Shown here in pieces: positions 10,601-22,100 of a stretch of DNA of 64,000 nucleotides. Source of the stretch: Arthrobotrys musiformis (Eukaryota > Ascomycota > Orbiliomycetes > Orbiliales > Orbiliaceae). Both the position numbers and the translations under genes were made by a program. Location of the stretch: positions 310,001 through 374,000 of the forward strand of contig JAVHJL010000013.1 of NCBI GenBank assembly GCA_036971715.1, in the 5' to 3' direction. Below the pieces are notes generated by a model, which had not been told where the DNA came from, did not search any database, and saw only the letters and a list, made by a program, of their open reading frames with translations. Each line of letters opens with the position of its first letter. Position 1 is the first letter of the stretch.

Positions 10601-13600
10601 TAATTTGTCCAATATTTTGGTAAGTAGTGGGCCGGCCTTTTCGTCCCAATTCACAGGCGGGACAATAATAATGCCCCCTGGTTGAGTGGTGGTGACAGTC
10701 ACAGTTGTACCACCATCTTTGAAAAAGAAACTCGCCGTTACTTCCGGATAGCTCGTAGTTTCCCCAATCGGAGTCCACCAATCGCTAGGTAATTCTCCAG
10801 AAGCAGTTGTGGTAGGTAACGTAAGCACAGAACCTGAGAGATCCGTCGCTGATAGTACAGGCCCTGAAATCGTGGTATTGGCGTCAATCTTAATAGGCTC
10901 GAAGGCTTGGATACTCGAGACCGAAACTGGCACTGGTGCAATTGCAGGCACATAAATCAACTTTTCGGAGGTTACTGTAACATATACTGTCATATTTCGA
11001 ATTGATGCCGATTCTGAGATTCGTGTCAAGTTCTCGGCAGGGGCTGTGATAGTGCCATTGCCCGCAGCTGTTTCCGTTCTGCGTACCCGCGTCGAGTGGG
11101 TGGTAGTGAATAGCCGGCCGCTCTCATCGGTTCCAGTGGAGGTTTCCACAAGAATCTCATCGTGAGTTTGAGTAGCGTTGGTCGAGGAGGTCCTGTGATG
11201 CGGCCGTCTGTGCCCCGTCCGAGTGGTCGTGAATAAGTTGCCATCCTCATCAGTGCCCGTCGACGTTTCAATAATCAGTCTATCTTCGGTTGCTGTTTCT
11301 TGAGATGTCATTTGATACCTAGTGCGGGTGGCAGTAAAGACACTCCCACTGGCATCCGTACCGGTCGACGTCTCGAGAATCATTTCCCTAGCACTAGACG
11401 TCTTCGGGCGCCTAGTGCGAGTGGTCGTGAACATGCTGCCATTTTCATCCATGCCTGTTGATGTTTCGATAATCAACCTAGATTTAGTTCCGCTTTCCGT
11501 TTCTTGAGATGTCATATGATGCTTAGTGCGGACAGTAGTAAATACGCTCCCATCCGCATCCGTACCGGTTGAGGTCTCGAGAACCATTTCCCTCGTACTA
11601 GACGTCTTCGGACGCCTAGTGCGAGTGGTCGTGAACATACTGCCATTTTCATCCGTACCAGTAGACGTTTCGACCACCCTTTCAGCCGCCCCGGAAGTTG
11701 TCAAATGCTTAGTACGGGTGGTAGTAAAAACACTTCCATTTTCATCTGTACCCGTTGATGTCTCAGGCACCCTCTGAGCAGCTCCGGAGGTCGATTGACG
11801 CCGCGTACGCGTAGTGATAAAGGCACTACCGTCTTCATCAGTACTAGTAGCCGTTTCGATAACTCTTTCGCCGCTCGTCTGGCCGCTCGACCGCCTTGAG
11901 CTCGTGAGAAGCTTGGTACGAGTGGCAACCAAAATACCCCCATCTTTATCTGTGCTGGTAGCCGTCTCAAGCACTGTTCTAACATCCGCTTGCGTACTCA
12001 AAACCCCAGATGTCGTCGGAATCCTGGTACGAGTCGTAGTAAAGACGTTGCCACGCGTATCCGTACCGGTTGACGTCTCGACGACCCTGTCAGCGCCAAA
12101 TGCAGGCCCCAACGAGTTCCGTGTGTGAGTAGTTGTAAATACACTGCCGTCCTCATCCGTACCAGTTGACGTCTCAATAATCCTCTCTCCATGACCTGAG
12201 TGGGCGGATGATGTGGTCATATGTACTTGCGCACCCTTAGTACGAGTGGCTATACTGGTGAATAGATGGCCATCTTCATCGTCCGTATCACCCCGTCCTG
12301 AGGTTGTCTGGTGCGATTCCCGTCTTGTGTGGGTGGTGATAGTAGTGAATAGATTGCCACTCTTATCTGTCCCAGTAGACGTCTGGATATGAACATCTTC
12401 CTCGTTATCTTCCCCGCCAGATGTCGTATGAGGCGGCTCCGTACGCACCGGGCGACGAGTAGTGGTTGTGGTAAATACACTGCCGTGCTGGTCCGTAACA
12501 ACAAACGCCCGGATATCCTCACCGCTTTTTCGAGTTTTTGAACTACCATCTTCACTATCACTCGCCCCAGATGTCCTATTGCCACCATTTATCACATTCC
12601 CTTCCGCTAGGTCGTCGAAGCTTTGAGTACTCGTATACGGCTTAACAGACATAAAAGTCGATGTTGATTCTACACCGTCAATTTGTGTTGTACCGCGGAT
12701 GATGGTTGTGCTGTACCATACAGTCACAGAGGGCCGACGACTACTAGTATGAGATTTTGGGGAGGTCGAATTAGACCCTCCCGGATGGAAGACCCCAATG
12801 CCACCGGCATCGATATCGGGTAAATCGGGATCCCCCTCTGGTGATTCTAAACTGCTGCCGCCACTTTTAGGCGGATTTGCAGTAGTTTCTAAGGCGGGCA
12901 CAGCTATTATTAACCTTCTCATGAACATTCAAGTGTCCCACATGAATTTAAACTTACCAGGACCAGACGTAGTCATGGTGAACCCGCGAGGATCCAATAC
13001 TCCTGTCGGGCGGTTCAAGGTCCTTGTCAAGGTCTCAGTGAGGGCGAGAGCTTCGGCGACACATTTACAATTCGCCGGTCCACCAAGCTCACCATTCCAT
13101 GCCACGGGTGCATCTCCGTTCCCTCTGGGATATGCAAGTCGACACAGCGCTGCTCGGGCATCATCAGGGCCCATTCCCCTGCCCATAAAGTACGCAAGTA
13201 TCCCAGACACTCTTGCGGAAGCTACGAATTCGCAAAACCTAGTTCAGAATATAATTTGGCACGAAAGAGATAGAACCAACTAACCATGCCCACTACCCCC
13301 AACAAGCTCGTAATGCTTCTTTGACCAACCCACTAGGGTCATAATATTGCCAGCGGCCGCGAAAACTCGAACCCTATCATTATACGGATATATCCGGTGT
13401 CCTAAAACATTAACGCCGCCAGCGGATACCAGTTTTGGTAGTTTTTCCATCATAGTGTCAGAGAACATTGACAAAGAGTCCTGGTAGCGGCATCTCAAGA
13501 ATTAGCTCTTCAGAACACATCAAGTCCACAAAGGGTCATGGAATACACACTTCACTATTCATTTGAGCCGCATGAACGACGACGACATTCGGCAAATCAT

Positions 13601-14704
13601 GCAAAGCCTTCAATATATCCTGAAAATTTCTGACCAGTTGGTGAATGATCGGATTCTGCAATTGCTTCTGCGAAGCCACGACCGTCCACGAAAGGTTGAC
13701 CACGACCTTCTCCTCCGGACCCTTTGTTCTTATCGAACAATACGCCTCTACTAGAGAAGAAATGGCGTTTAGGATTGTGAAGCTGCCGCCGATATCTTGG
13801 TTTCTAACAATGACGATTTTCGAGTTCTTCACGGCGCCAAGATTTTTGCCTGCTATTGAAGCGAGGATGCCAGTCCCTCGTGCCTCCGGGTCTAGGTCCT
13901 TATATTGACCTCTTGCAGGAAATGGGCCGGCCCATCTCCACTCCTCGATGAGATTTCTCTCCCGTAAGTCATCGAATTCCTATTAGATGACATGTTAGGC
14001 CGCCTTCTCTTCCAAAACACAAATCTCTCTCTTAAGAACTCCTCTTACCACATGATCTATATTCGCCCCCGTATCAATTACATAAACGGTAACGTTAGCG
14101 CCAGAGCTACTATGGTAATAATAACCATAACCTGCAGTCTGGTTCCCAGGCGGCGTTGATAACACCTCCAAATCCCATGGCGACGGTTGATGCGTGGATT
14201 CTGGGGCTATTTGCCTATCCGTTGGATCCAGAGGCGTGATACTATTATCATCAGGTGGAGCCGTCTCCCTCCTAAAATTCTCGATCTCCGCCTTTCCGTC
14301 TGATACTTCTAGGTCTTCGGAACATTTCTCCAGTATGTCGTACTAACACAGGATTATGTGAGCAGGGTTTCCAGGTCAGAACTCCTTATCGAGAGACTTA
14401 CATTATTTCTGTATTTTTCTCTGATTGCGTAAACATCCTTCTCCGCCGCCTGGAAAAAGTGGAAAAATGTTCCCAGTTCATGACCATTCGCCGCGTATCG
14501 AAACGCTTTGTTCTCTTCCACCGCATCTAGATCTGCCGTGATGTTTTTGTAAAACTCAAGGTCGCCTCGATACTCCGGCTTCGGAAACAAGTACCAAAAA
14601 GGAGTATCGCCTAATGCTTGTGTCGGAATGGATTTCGAAAGTTTGGGATAAAATACTAATAGCACTTGGATTGCATACAGCAGTAGCTGCGGAAACGGTA
14701 TCAT
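7649..14704 (-). CDS. Giant pseudo-subtilase fused to a repeat stalk and Cys-rich C-terminal domain
   Basis: Six exons keep phase: 14704-14402, 14342-14049, 13979-13551, 13480-13285, 13221-12958 and 12903-7649, giving 2,246 residues. A hydrophobic signal opens the protein (MIPFPQLLLYAIQVLLVF). Residues ~1-470 align with the two other subtilases here and share their intron positions. Asp is kept (YVIDTGANIDH). The His position is Arg (EARGTGILASIAG) and the Ser position is Gly (GGSGHASARVSG), so protease activity is not expected. Then follow, in order: about a dozen units ending FTTTRTR, a Pro-rich part, a Gly run, KDPDGG- and DPDKP-type repeats, a Ser run, about eight VSTNY...NTIYIT units, and a final ~230 residues with about ten Cys. 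The shape suggests a secreted, heavily O-glycosylated adhesin-like protein. No GPI signal is obvious. Confidence 0.82.
8660..9310 (-). repeat. Coding tandem repeats of about 24 residues (TKIVT.VSTNY...NTIYIT)
   Basis: About eight units carry the core TKIVT-x-VSTNY followed by N-x-NTIYIT. They alternate charged and beta-forming residues, as in stacked beta-strand surface repeats. They sit just before the C-terminal Cys-rich domain. Confidence 0.85.
9320..10170 (-). repeat. Coding low-complexity block: Gly run, KDPDGG, DPDKP and Ser run
   Basis: In protein order the block has Pro-rich PVPxP repeats, about eleven Gly, GGKDPDG-type repeats, DPDKPGD-type repeats, an acidic stretch and about twenty Ser. 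These are typical of extended cell-wall stalks. Codon bias leaves the opposite strand open as a Gly/Ser frame at 9441-10187, which is an artefact. Confidence 0.8.
11090..12500 (-). repeat. Coding tandem repeats of about 30 residues (ETSTGTD...FTTTRTR)
   Basis: Within the last exon of the giant gene, 12-14 units share a core ETSTGTD-x-x-G-x-x-FTT-x-RTR. The units are separated by short variable linkers rich in Ser, Thr and Arg. Neighbouring copies are close to identical in places, for example the MFTTTRTRRPKTSS units near 11400 and 11620. This suggests recent expansion or recombination. Confidence 0.85.
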
Positions 14705-15720
14705 ATTGAACTGCTGAGTAGCATATGATTTCTGAATGTTTTGGATTTGATTTTGACCATTGGTGGAACCCTACGTATACAGTTTTGCGAGCCAATATAA
14801 CCTGAATAGCCTCGTCGTTAGCTCTTAAATTTCCATATCGATATCGATAACTTTAGTGGAATGGAAACGTTCTCAACCAAAGAAAAAATACTATACTAAA
14901 CGTTTGAACGCCTGCGGCGTTCCTCCTTCCCGCACATAGAACGAACGATACCCGAGGACAAAAATACCAAAGTTAACCGTCCCTTAGGTCCAATGCAACT
15001 TTCGCGCATGAAATTTTGATTATACCACAGAACACCCTTTCGTTTTACGCTGCGCAAATGCAATGCATGATTCACTTGAAGTTTTATGTCGCAAACTTAA
15101 CACATCGACAAAACATCGTGCTGTGGCCTAAGTGGGTTTCAACAATGAACACCTGTTGGTTTCCGTCAACGTTGGAGACGTCTAAGTTTGGTTGTGGCAT
15201 ACATATATAAAGTATTGACCCATATTAGGTATACGTGAAAGTTGGGCTGGGCTCTGTACAGCAGCCTATTTGTTAGTAGGGCACCTCGACCTGACAGACC
15301 AGTGTATCTGTAGTGACGAACAAGGGCGAAGCACAGATTTCAAACGAGCCAACTCCGAAATACATTCAATTCAAAGGACCGCCAATATTCGACTGAATTG
15401 CTGTAACACACCGTATACAACACACAGGCCCTCCAGTGTCGAGACTCGACCAATCTGCCACCTCCGCCAAAGTTTACAACACCAACGCCAGCTGTAAGCC
15501 ATGTTGGTTGACCCCAATTTTAATCAACATCCAACCAAACCAAGCCACCCTTTGCAGTTTCCGTATCCTAAGTACGAACGTTGTATTGTCTTCGAGCTCT
15601 CCAGTTCTCTCCGAGTTCTGTCGATTTCGGTTGAAATCTAACACAACACTTTTCCTTAGCCGGCCTCTTCAACATACCACAAGGACCAAGCCTCGTCGAC
15701 CCCGTTTCAAGCATACCAAG
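14705..15720. other. Intergenic region, no supported gene
   Basis: This divergent interval separates the giant gene (minus) and the small Cys/His gene (plus), so it should hold both promoters. The 200 bases before 15721 are CT-rich, as is common upstream of fungal starts. No coding frame is convincing. Confidence 0.5.
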
Positions 15721-16400
15721 ATGTGCCATAGAATCTACACTTTTAGCAAGGTACGAAATTTTCTTCCTTCCATTTTCCTAGCATGTTGGGAAAACAGACT
15801 AACATTATCCATTTACAGTGCCATCACATCGAAATCTCAGACGACGACGTAGATTTCCCTCCATGCGAGTGCCACAATGTTAGGGGGTTTCGCCGTTTAG
15901 AACGTCCCTGTGGCGCTTGCATCCGTTTTCGCTCGCCTTCATTTGCTGTCGAACATAAAAAGGCGGTCAGACATCAACTCGAACGTTACAAGGCGCTGGG
16001 ATATCCCAGCCGTTTATTGAAAAGACACCTTCGTGACTGGCACAAACTCGTCGGGTTTGGGAGCAGGCTCCTAAAGGACCATCCTGATGATGATACAGAT
16101 TTTATCATGGATCAAATTCTCAGAGAAGGCAGCGTCCTGGATGCTGATGAGGATGAAGTTTCGATGGCAGCCGATCCTGGAATCCCAAGGGTTGCCCCAG
16201 ACACCATCAACGAGCCAGCTAATGGAACTCAGAAGCCCACGGCTGTTGATGGGCCCAAACAGCCCACCATAGCTAATGGGAGTGGCGGCAAGAAGCACGT
16301 CTTTGAAAAAGTCGCTCCCGTTCCGAAAGAGGGTGCCTACATTGTTGGCCCATCGATGGAAAACTTTGGGAATGTCCCTCTCACTAAATTCATGAAGTGA
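15721..16400 (+). CDS. Small Cys/His-rich protein of the MC-x-R-x-Y-x-F family, long form
   Basis: Exon 1 (15721-15750) has exactly ten codons, MCHRIYTFSK. A 68-base intron with a GTACGA donor and ACTAAC branch site leads to exon 2 (15819-16400), for 203 residues. Exon 2 opens with CHHIE, and CECHN and CGAC follow, a plausible metal-binding cluster in the first ~60 residues. The rest is basic and helical (residues ~60-100), then Asp/Glu-rich and Pro/Asn-rich linker, ending in a short PSMENFGNVPLTKFMK tail. I do not recognise a named family. The gene at 50088-50512 has the same ten-codon first exon and begins exon 2 with CGH, so the two are related. There is no signal peptide, so it is probably intracellular. 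The function is unknown. Confidence 0.75.
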
Positions 16401-17276
16401 ACGATTTCACCAGGACATCCTCCTCGACTTCTTGCTGCTTGTTTGGTATCTCTTTAAGGCAGTATCTAACATAATGCTAGAGTCAAAGATATCAACCATC
16501 GATTCTCCAATCAAATCTTCTAGACTCTGGTACATGCCTAGAGTATTCTGGAGTCACTAGCTCAGATCCTGTCCTGAATTAAACTATTACATTCTACCAC
16601 AGCCCATTATCCACGTGCCGCAAAGGGAGGGATTTAGGAGACAATTCCGATACCCTCTTTCTTGATATGTCATCGCAGCTTGTAGATTCCTTTTTTTTTT
16701 TTTTTTTTTTTCAATTCTCCCCTTCAGTCGTGGCTATCGAATGAAGGCGCAACACAAATTCACGCGACGGTCAATGCGTTGTGTGGTTTTTGACGAGTTG
16801 CTTAAAATACCATATTCGGTTTAGATTAGCAGAGAAAGAGATTAAAATGGCATAAACCTCGTATCGTTTCTATAGAGATACCATATTTGGAAACTAGGCT
16901 AGCCTCTTATAGTCAAAATGTTAGTGTAACTCGCTAGCCTGGCCAATCAAGGAGCAGTAAGCACCTCATCTCGCTCATAAGGTCGTTAGCAACAGCAGTG
17001 CTGCGCTGCTCACAGTCGCATACGCATTCATCCTTCTACGGCCCAACTGGGTGTCTACCGAGTAGATAACTGGGGAACTGGCCTTAAAAGAAATCCAGCT
17101 CATCCCACCTTATCTCGTCTCCTACTCCCATACCAGCTGGTACCAGAATATCCACTCCACCCCTTCTTTCCTCCCGCACATAAGGTGCCCACCCCTCACT
17201 ATCCAACAATCTTTCTTGGGTTAATACGACTCATCTACGATCCAAAGAGATCCAGAGCTTCCACATCAACTACAAA
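16401..17276. other. Intergenic region with a poly-T tract
   Basis: No gene is visible. The interval holds the 3' flank of the small Cys/His gene and the promoter of the next gene. About 100 bases before 17277 are CT/CA-rich. Confidence 0.5.
16691..16711. repeat. Homopolymer of about 21 T
   Basis: An uninterrupted T run directly follows TAGATTCC. It may be a simple microsatellite or the remnant A-tail (reverse orientation) of a retrotransposed sequence. No flanking target-site duplication was seen. Confidence 0.85.
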
Positions 17277-17807
17277 ATGAAGGAACCCAGTGGAGCATCA
17301 GGGACAATCTGTGCCACGAGTGCCGAGCTCAAGGCCATGTACAATTACCCAGGGGATGCGAAGGCAACTATTCGGAACCTTTTGATCTTCTGCAACGAAT
17401 TATATGGCCCAGCGAGTTACAGTTTATCCCCAAAGCCCAAATCGCCTGACCAATCGCTACGAGAATACGAATCCCAAAACCCCGACTTCGGTATCCATAG
17501 CACAGGAGTCGACTATCTCCTGGCTAATCCCGGACGGTTCACCACAGCGGACTGGGTATCGGAAGACGAAGCCGAACAGGAGATCGAAGACGTTCGAAAG
17601 ATCCAACGGTTTCGACTATGGCTAACCGTCTTTAGTCAGAAGGTAGACGAGCTTATCGATATGAATGAAATCTGCGAGGACCTCGAAGAATTCCAAGAGG
17701 ATTTGGACGAATATATCAAAAGGCTCACAAAATTTGAAGCAATATTTCGAAAGTTCCAGCAGACCCTGAACCAGGAATCGATACAAGAGCACTCCAGCGA
17801 TACCTGA
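17277..17807 (+). CDS. Acidic helical hypothetical protein
   Basis: A single-exon frame of 176 residues starts at an ATG in good context (CAAAATG) after a CT-rich leader. It is followed about 80 bases later by AATAAA. The N-terminal half is soluble and mixed. Residues ~105-170 are strongly helical and charged (ICEDLEEFQEDLDEYIKRL), compatible with a coiled coil. There is no signal peptide, membrane segment or recognisable catalytic motif. I do not recognise the family. It could be a cytoplasmic or nuclear adaptor. Confidence 0.6.
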   Translation: MKEPSGASGTICATSAELKAMYNYPGDAKATIRNLLIFCNELYGPASYSLSPKPKSPDQSLREYESQNPDFGIHSTGVDYLLANPGRFTTADWVSEDEAEQEIEDVRKIQRFRLWLTVFSQKVDELIDMNEICEDLEEFQEDLDEYIKRLTKFEAIFRKFQQTLNQESIQEHSSDT

Positions 17808-18330
17808 CCCTTACACAGGTCTGATACCTGCTTCCACTCAAGTCACACCCTTACCCACTTGGACGGGCGGGGAAACTGTTAAAATATCAATAAAAATTGT
17901 ACACTAGATTAGCTGAAGAATTATATACCCAAATAATCATATTAAGACTCGGAACGAGACTATTGGGACACAACAAAACCGACGATGCAATATATAGACG
18001 CGATTGTCTAGATTGACGTCGGTTCACAAACCTATCCCCGAAGGCTGTATATACCATTGCTAGTCATAAACGCGAAAGATTTAAAATCCGGATTTGCATT
18101 TTGTATTAATCTTTTGTAAAAACAGAGTCTACTTAGGCCTTAAGTATTTGACAAGATTGAACGAGTGACAGTAAATAAGAATAGACAAGAATTTTATGAG
18201 GGTTGAAGACATTTCGTCCGCCGAATTGAGAAGTCGGGGATCCCCGAAACTTGGTGGAGTCCGGGTATGCGAGTGGTACGGGGCATCGGTACGGGCTATG
18301 CAGTCGAAAATAATCCAGAAGTCCGCCAAT
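17808..18330. other. Convergent intergenic region
   Basis: This lies between the 3' ends of the acidic hypothetical gene (plus) and the secreted Cys-rich gene (minus). It is AT-rich and no coding frame is supported. Confidence 0.5.
17889..17894 (+). terminator. AATAAA polyadenylation signal-like element
   Basis: A perfect AATAAA lies about 80 bases downstream of the stop codon at 17807, in the AT-rich 3' flank. The position fits a poly(A) signal. Confidence 0.4.
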
Positions 18331-19088
18331 TTAACCAGCCAAGATATCGACAGCAAGGTTTCCGTTGTCGTAGGCAGCGTTAGAGCCTATCGAGGGTCAG
18401 AAGGTCCAGATATCAAATTGCCAAAGCCATCGCGGCATGTGCATCGAAGGGATATTTCACTTACCAGAGAGACGGTTACCGCTGTTGCAGTTTCTGAGAA
18501 CCCAAGCACCACCAAGAGCAGCCTTATAGCTGTTATGGATGTCAGCCCGAGATTCTGGCTCGGTACGATACCATTGAGATAAGTCTAAGGTTTGTAAAAA
18601 CTTACCAAGGAGATGCAGAGTAGCCGTTGATAGATCTGGCATACCAGTTGCAACTACCGACATAGCACATGCGACCGACACCGCTGGCCTCGCAAACAGT
18701 GTTTCCAAGGTTGTACAAGTAGTTGTAACAGCCGAGAGCATCGCTATAGGTGCACTTTGGCTGATCCCAACATTGTGGGGTGTAACGCTTTTCAAGAAGA
18801 TCGCGAGCCATGAGTTTCTCAAGTCCTTTGGCCTTGACGTTAGTTGAGTTTTCCCCCAAAGGAGATCTAGACTATTGTCAATATTCGATGTGTGAACGTA
18901 CCTGGGATGGGCTTGTTCAAATCCTCATTGGTGAGGCCCAACTCCTTAGGGCTCGGGAGTCCGGGGCCAGGCTTGATCAGAGAGAGGTAATCGACGAGCT
19001 TTGGCTCTGGCGCTGGGGCCGCGAGACCTCCGACAAAGAGACCGAACACGGCGGTGATGGCAAGAGCCGATTTAATGAAGCCAACCAT
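18331..19088 (-). CDS. Kex2-processed small secreted eight-cysteine protein
   Basis: Four exons keep phase: 19088-18902, 18825-18606, 18529-18465 and 18386-18331, giving 175 residues. Both long introns are 76 bases. The signal peptide is clear (IKSALAITAVFGLFVGGLAAPA). The pro-region of ~60 residues ends in a Lys-Arg dibasic site (ARDLLEKR), typical of Kex2 cleavage. The mature ~98 residues contain eight Cys: CWDQPKC, GCYNYL, VCEASG, MCYVGSC, SPCYKAAL and RNCNSG. The protein ends YDNGNLAVDILAG, a tail pattern I associate with fungal secreted effector-like proteins. The seventh Cys codon is created by the third splice (TG then C), which supports the model. An extracellular role, perhaps host or microbe interaction, is likely. 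I see no enzyme motif. Confidence 0.8.
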
Positions 19089-19141
19089 TTTGTTTGAAGG
19101 AGAGTTGTATTATATACGAGATGAAGGGCAGGGCAATGCAG

Positions 19142-19152
19142 ATATTTATAAG
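19142..19152 (-). promoter_or_regulatory. TATA box of the secreted Cys-rich gene
   Basis: On the minus strand a TTATAAATA element lies about 55-60 bases upstream of the start codon at 19088. It is a good match in sequence and distance. Confidence 0.5.
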
Positions 19153-22100
19153 GCCTGGTCTTGAATGTGATCGAAGATATTCGTTTGCGCTGATGATTGG
19201 AAGAGAAATTTGAAGAACGGGGTGATTTGAAGACCTTATATACTTTTTATCCACAGGTATAGAGGTCTCGGTATGGGATGGTCTCTTTCCCACTATACAA
19301 GGTAGATACGTATCGATAGAGTGTTCTTTCTTTTCCCTCATCGCCACGATCATGGGTAACCTTCATGTTCGCCTTCTATTAGGAGCCAATTGGTTCGTTT
19401 GTGAGGATTGTCCTAGGGTTAGGCCTGCAGTTACCTAGGTACATGATTGCCAATGGTTTAAGGGCCATCCAAGCTGAGGATAGCCAGTTTCCGCGTCGAA
19501 ACCAAAACTGCGAACGTAAGATATCCTTTACGGCCGAAAATTGACTTCGGGCCCTGGCATGGCACGCACTAGTCGTAATTTACAATATCCAACGCTGCCT
19601 CCCCTGTTCGGAACCTGTGCAACCATGCAAGTATCTAGACGGGGGGTTGAGATGTTCACGGCTCGATTCATCTAAGCTTAATTAAGCCTCACTGACCGCG
19701 TACCTGCAACAATGTTCCACGTATAATTATATAAGTATATTGCATGGGTATAATGCACATTCGGAGCTCGCAGCCCAAAATTGCAAAAATACGATGTGTA
19801 GACCACCAGAGGGAAACCGAGTGGGTGAGGAATTATCGGGTTGCATAGATTCTCGTTACAAAAGTGTGGTAGTTTAACCATCGAGTATAGGTTCAGAATG
19901 CCCCTCCGACAGCACTGTGATCATTCTACCCGGTGGTAAGTATTAAATCCTATACCCAGTCTCTAGAGACCTGCATACCGTGGCAGTGTGTTCCGCAGCA
20001 AGCCCTAATCCTGGTGCTTCTGCCTGGTAACTCCCAACTCCTGCTACAAAACTAATGCCATTACGGCGTGTACAAGTGAAGTTGTTGAAGCACTCGAAAT
20101 CTAAAGTCACCTGTATATGTAGCCCCCAGTGTTTTGGCACTTTCGCACGTACCAGGCTGGAATGAATTCAGAATACCACACGAAGTTGTGTTGCCGAGGG
20201 TAATGTGGGCCCTATGCAGCCAGCCGCCTCGCTCTAATCCCTACACAATCAGATCAGTAATCGATGCTTCGAGACCGCAATACCACCGGGCTCCCTGTCA
20301 ATAGTAAGCTCGCCTAACGAGGCACCCCAAATTCTGAGGCTCGATGAGCTGACAATCATGCCAAGGAGCTCTGGCTATATATTTCCTCTCGACGTTCCTA
20401 GTCACCACAATCAGAGAGCGAAGGTGAAGCTCTGCAGTGCGACAAAACCGCGCGAATCAAGCTTTGGGGCTCGGCCGTCACATTCCACAAGCCATATGCA
20501 GTGCAACCCAAAGTTCAAGTTCAAAATTGTCATTTGTGACCAAATTCACTCAGGTGAAGTCAGTGTCGATGGTCGCTGCTGTTGTGTGCGGCAGGCCTTT
20601 CACAATCGGAAAGCCATTCACACCCCACGTGGCTGTCGATACCTGCAGGGCGATACATTTTATCGCTTGGCTTTCAAGAACTGTCCTGATCTATATATAT
20701 ATGGCAATTTTCCGATTATAATTAATTAGGACTGCGGGAAGCCGCGAACACGGAGTAGCTAGCAGCGGGGCGTGGGTCCCGGATGAGCTTAAAAATGCAA
20801 CGGAGCGATTTAGGAAGCGCACGTACCTCCTCGACAGGGTAGTGGGCGAGTTATTGAAAGCTAAAATTGAAGCGTCGGTCGGTCTTGTCCGGTTCCCGTG
20901 AACGAGTTTGTAGTGTTTTAAGCTTCTGCGTCAGGCCGACAATCCGGAGATTTCTAGATTTAGTCAGGAGTGGCAGCGATGGTGGGCTCGCCGCTGTTAC
21001 ACAAATCGTGGATATAACCCGCCCTCGCCATATAAAGTCTCAACCCGGCGCAATTCTAACTCAAACTTTTTGCCAAAATTCTGGTATCGTGCGTATGGCG
21101 CCCCGGAGTTTCGGTTAGCCCTAGTTCTGCAGGCCGGAAATAACGTTACACTTTAGCCATTTATTCTGATTATTCATCAGCTTGAATACGAATTGGCAAT
21201 TATCCAGCTGCTAGGATGGTATTTGCTTGTCGCTCGTTTATGTTTGTACGTCCTCCAATCGGACATCAGCGATAATACAATTGACTGGCTTCGAGAGACG
21301 ATACCAATGTTCCTTTATTGGTATCTCATGTTCGCGGTCGACTGTAATAAAATAGTACTTGTTATATTATCGTAACACGTAGATCAGTAAGAGCCATGGT
21401 TATCTGTTCACAGGTTCACATGCCTCACTTGATACACCTGCCGGGGGATAATGAAGATCAGCTGTCCCTGGTTATATCGTGTGGTTGAAGATTCGAGCAT
21501 TAGTTAGTATCGAGTTTTAATTGACTGCTACTCCGCACTATGGCACGTCGGAATTGAGGGATATACGTATATATGTATATACTACAGACGCCTGCATCGG
21601 AGAAAGACCGATAAGCTTATATATAAGGTACCTACCAGGGAAACTCACTAAAATCTCCTATAGGCCAAGGCTAGGATCAATCCTCCATTTGAATGCTTTC
21701 AGATTGAAATTTCTTGAACGGATCGAGATGGCATACGATTATCAGCAGCTGCCTGCGCCTGATTACTCTTCATAATCCGGGGTATTGTACGACGCACAAC
21801 CCCGGCCCCGAGGCCTCATGCGATGAAACAATCAAGGTTCGCTTTACATGCTTCATTAAACTCAAATGATCAGTCGGCTCTGCAAACTGTTGTCGTTCGG
21901 AACTTGGCATCTGATAGGCGGTGTCAGGGGCCCTCTCGCTACACACGCACTGAGACAAACCCTTTTCTTACTACCCTCCGGCGTAGGAGACAGACTGTTA
22001 GATACTTATACGAGAACGGCCTACAAGGTAGAGCTGAGAAACCAAGCGGCCGCAGTCTTCGTCAACCAAATCTATCTTTTATTTTTGTTTCCAGAAGGCC

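Noticed and set aside
11322..12128. Plus-strand frames with repeated VVVNxLPxSSVPVDVS pattern
   Set aside because: They are antisense shadows of the ETSTGTD repeats, and their periodicity equals that of the coding repeat.
19411..19430. TTAGGG-like fragments here and near 58670
   Set aside because: Single or double units only, so not a telomere or interstitial telomeric array.
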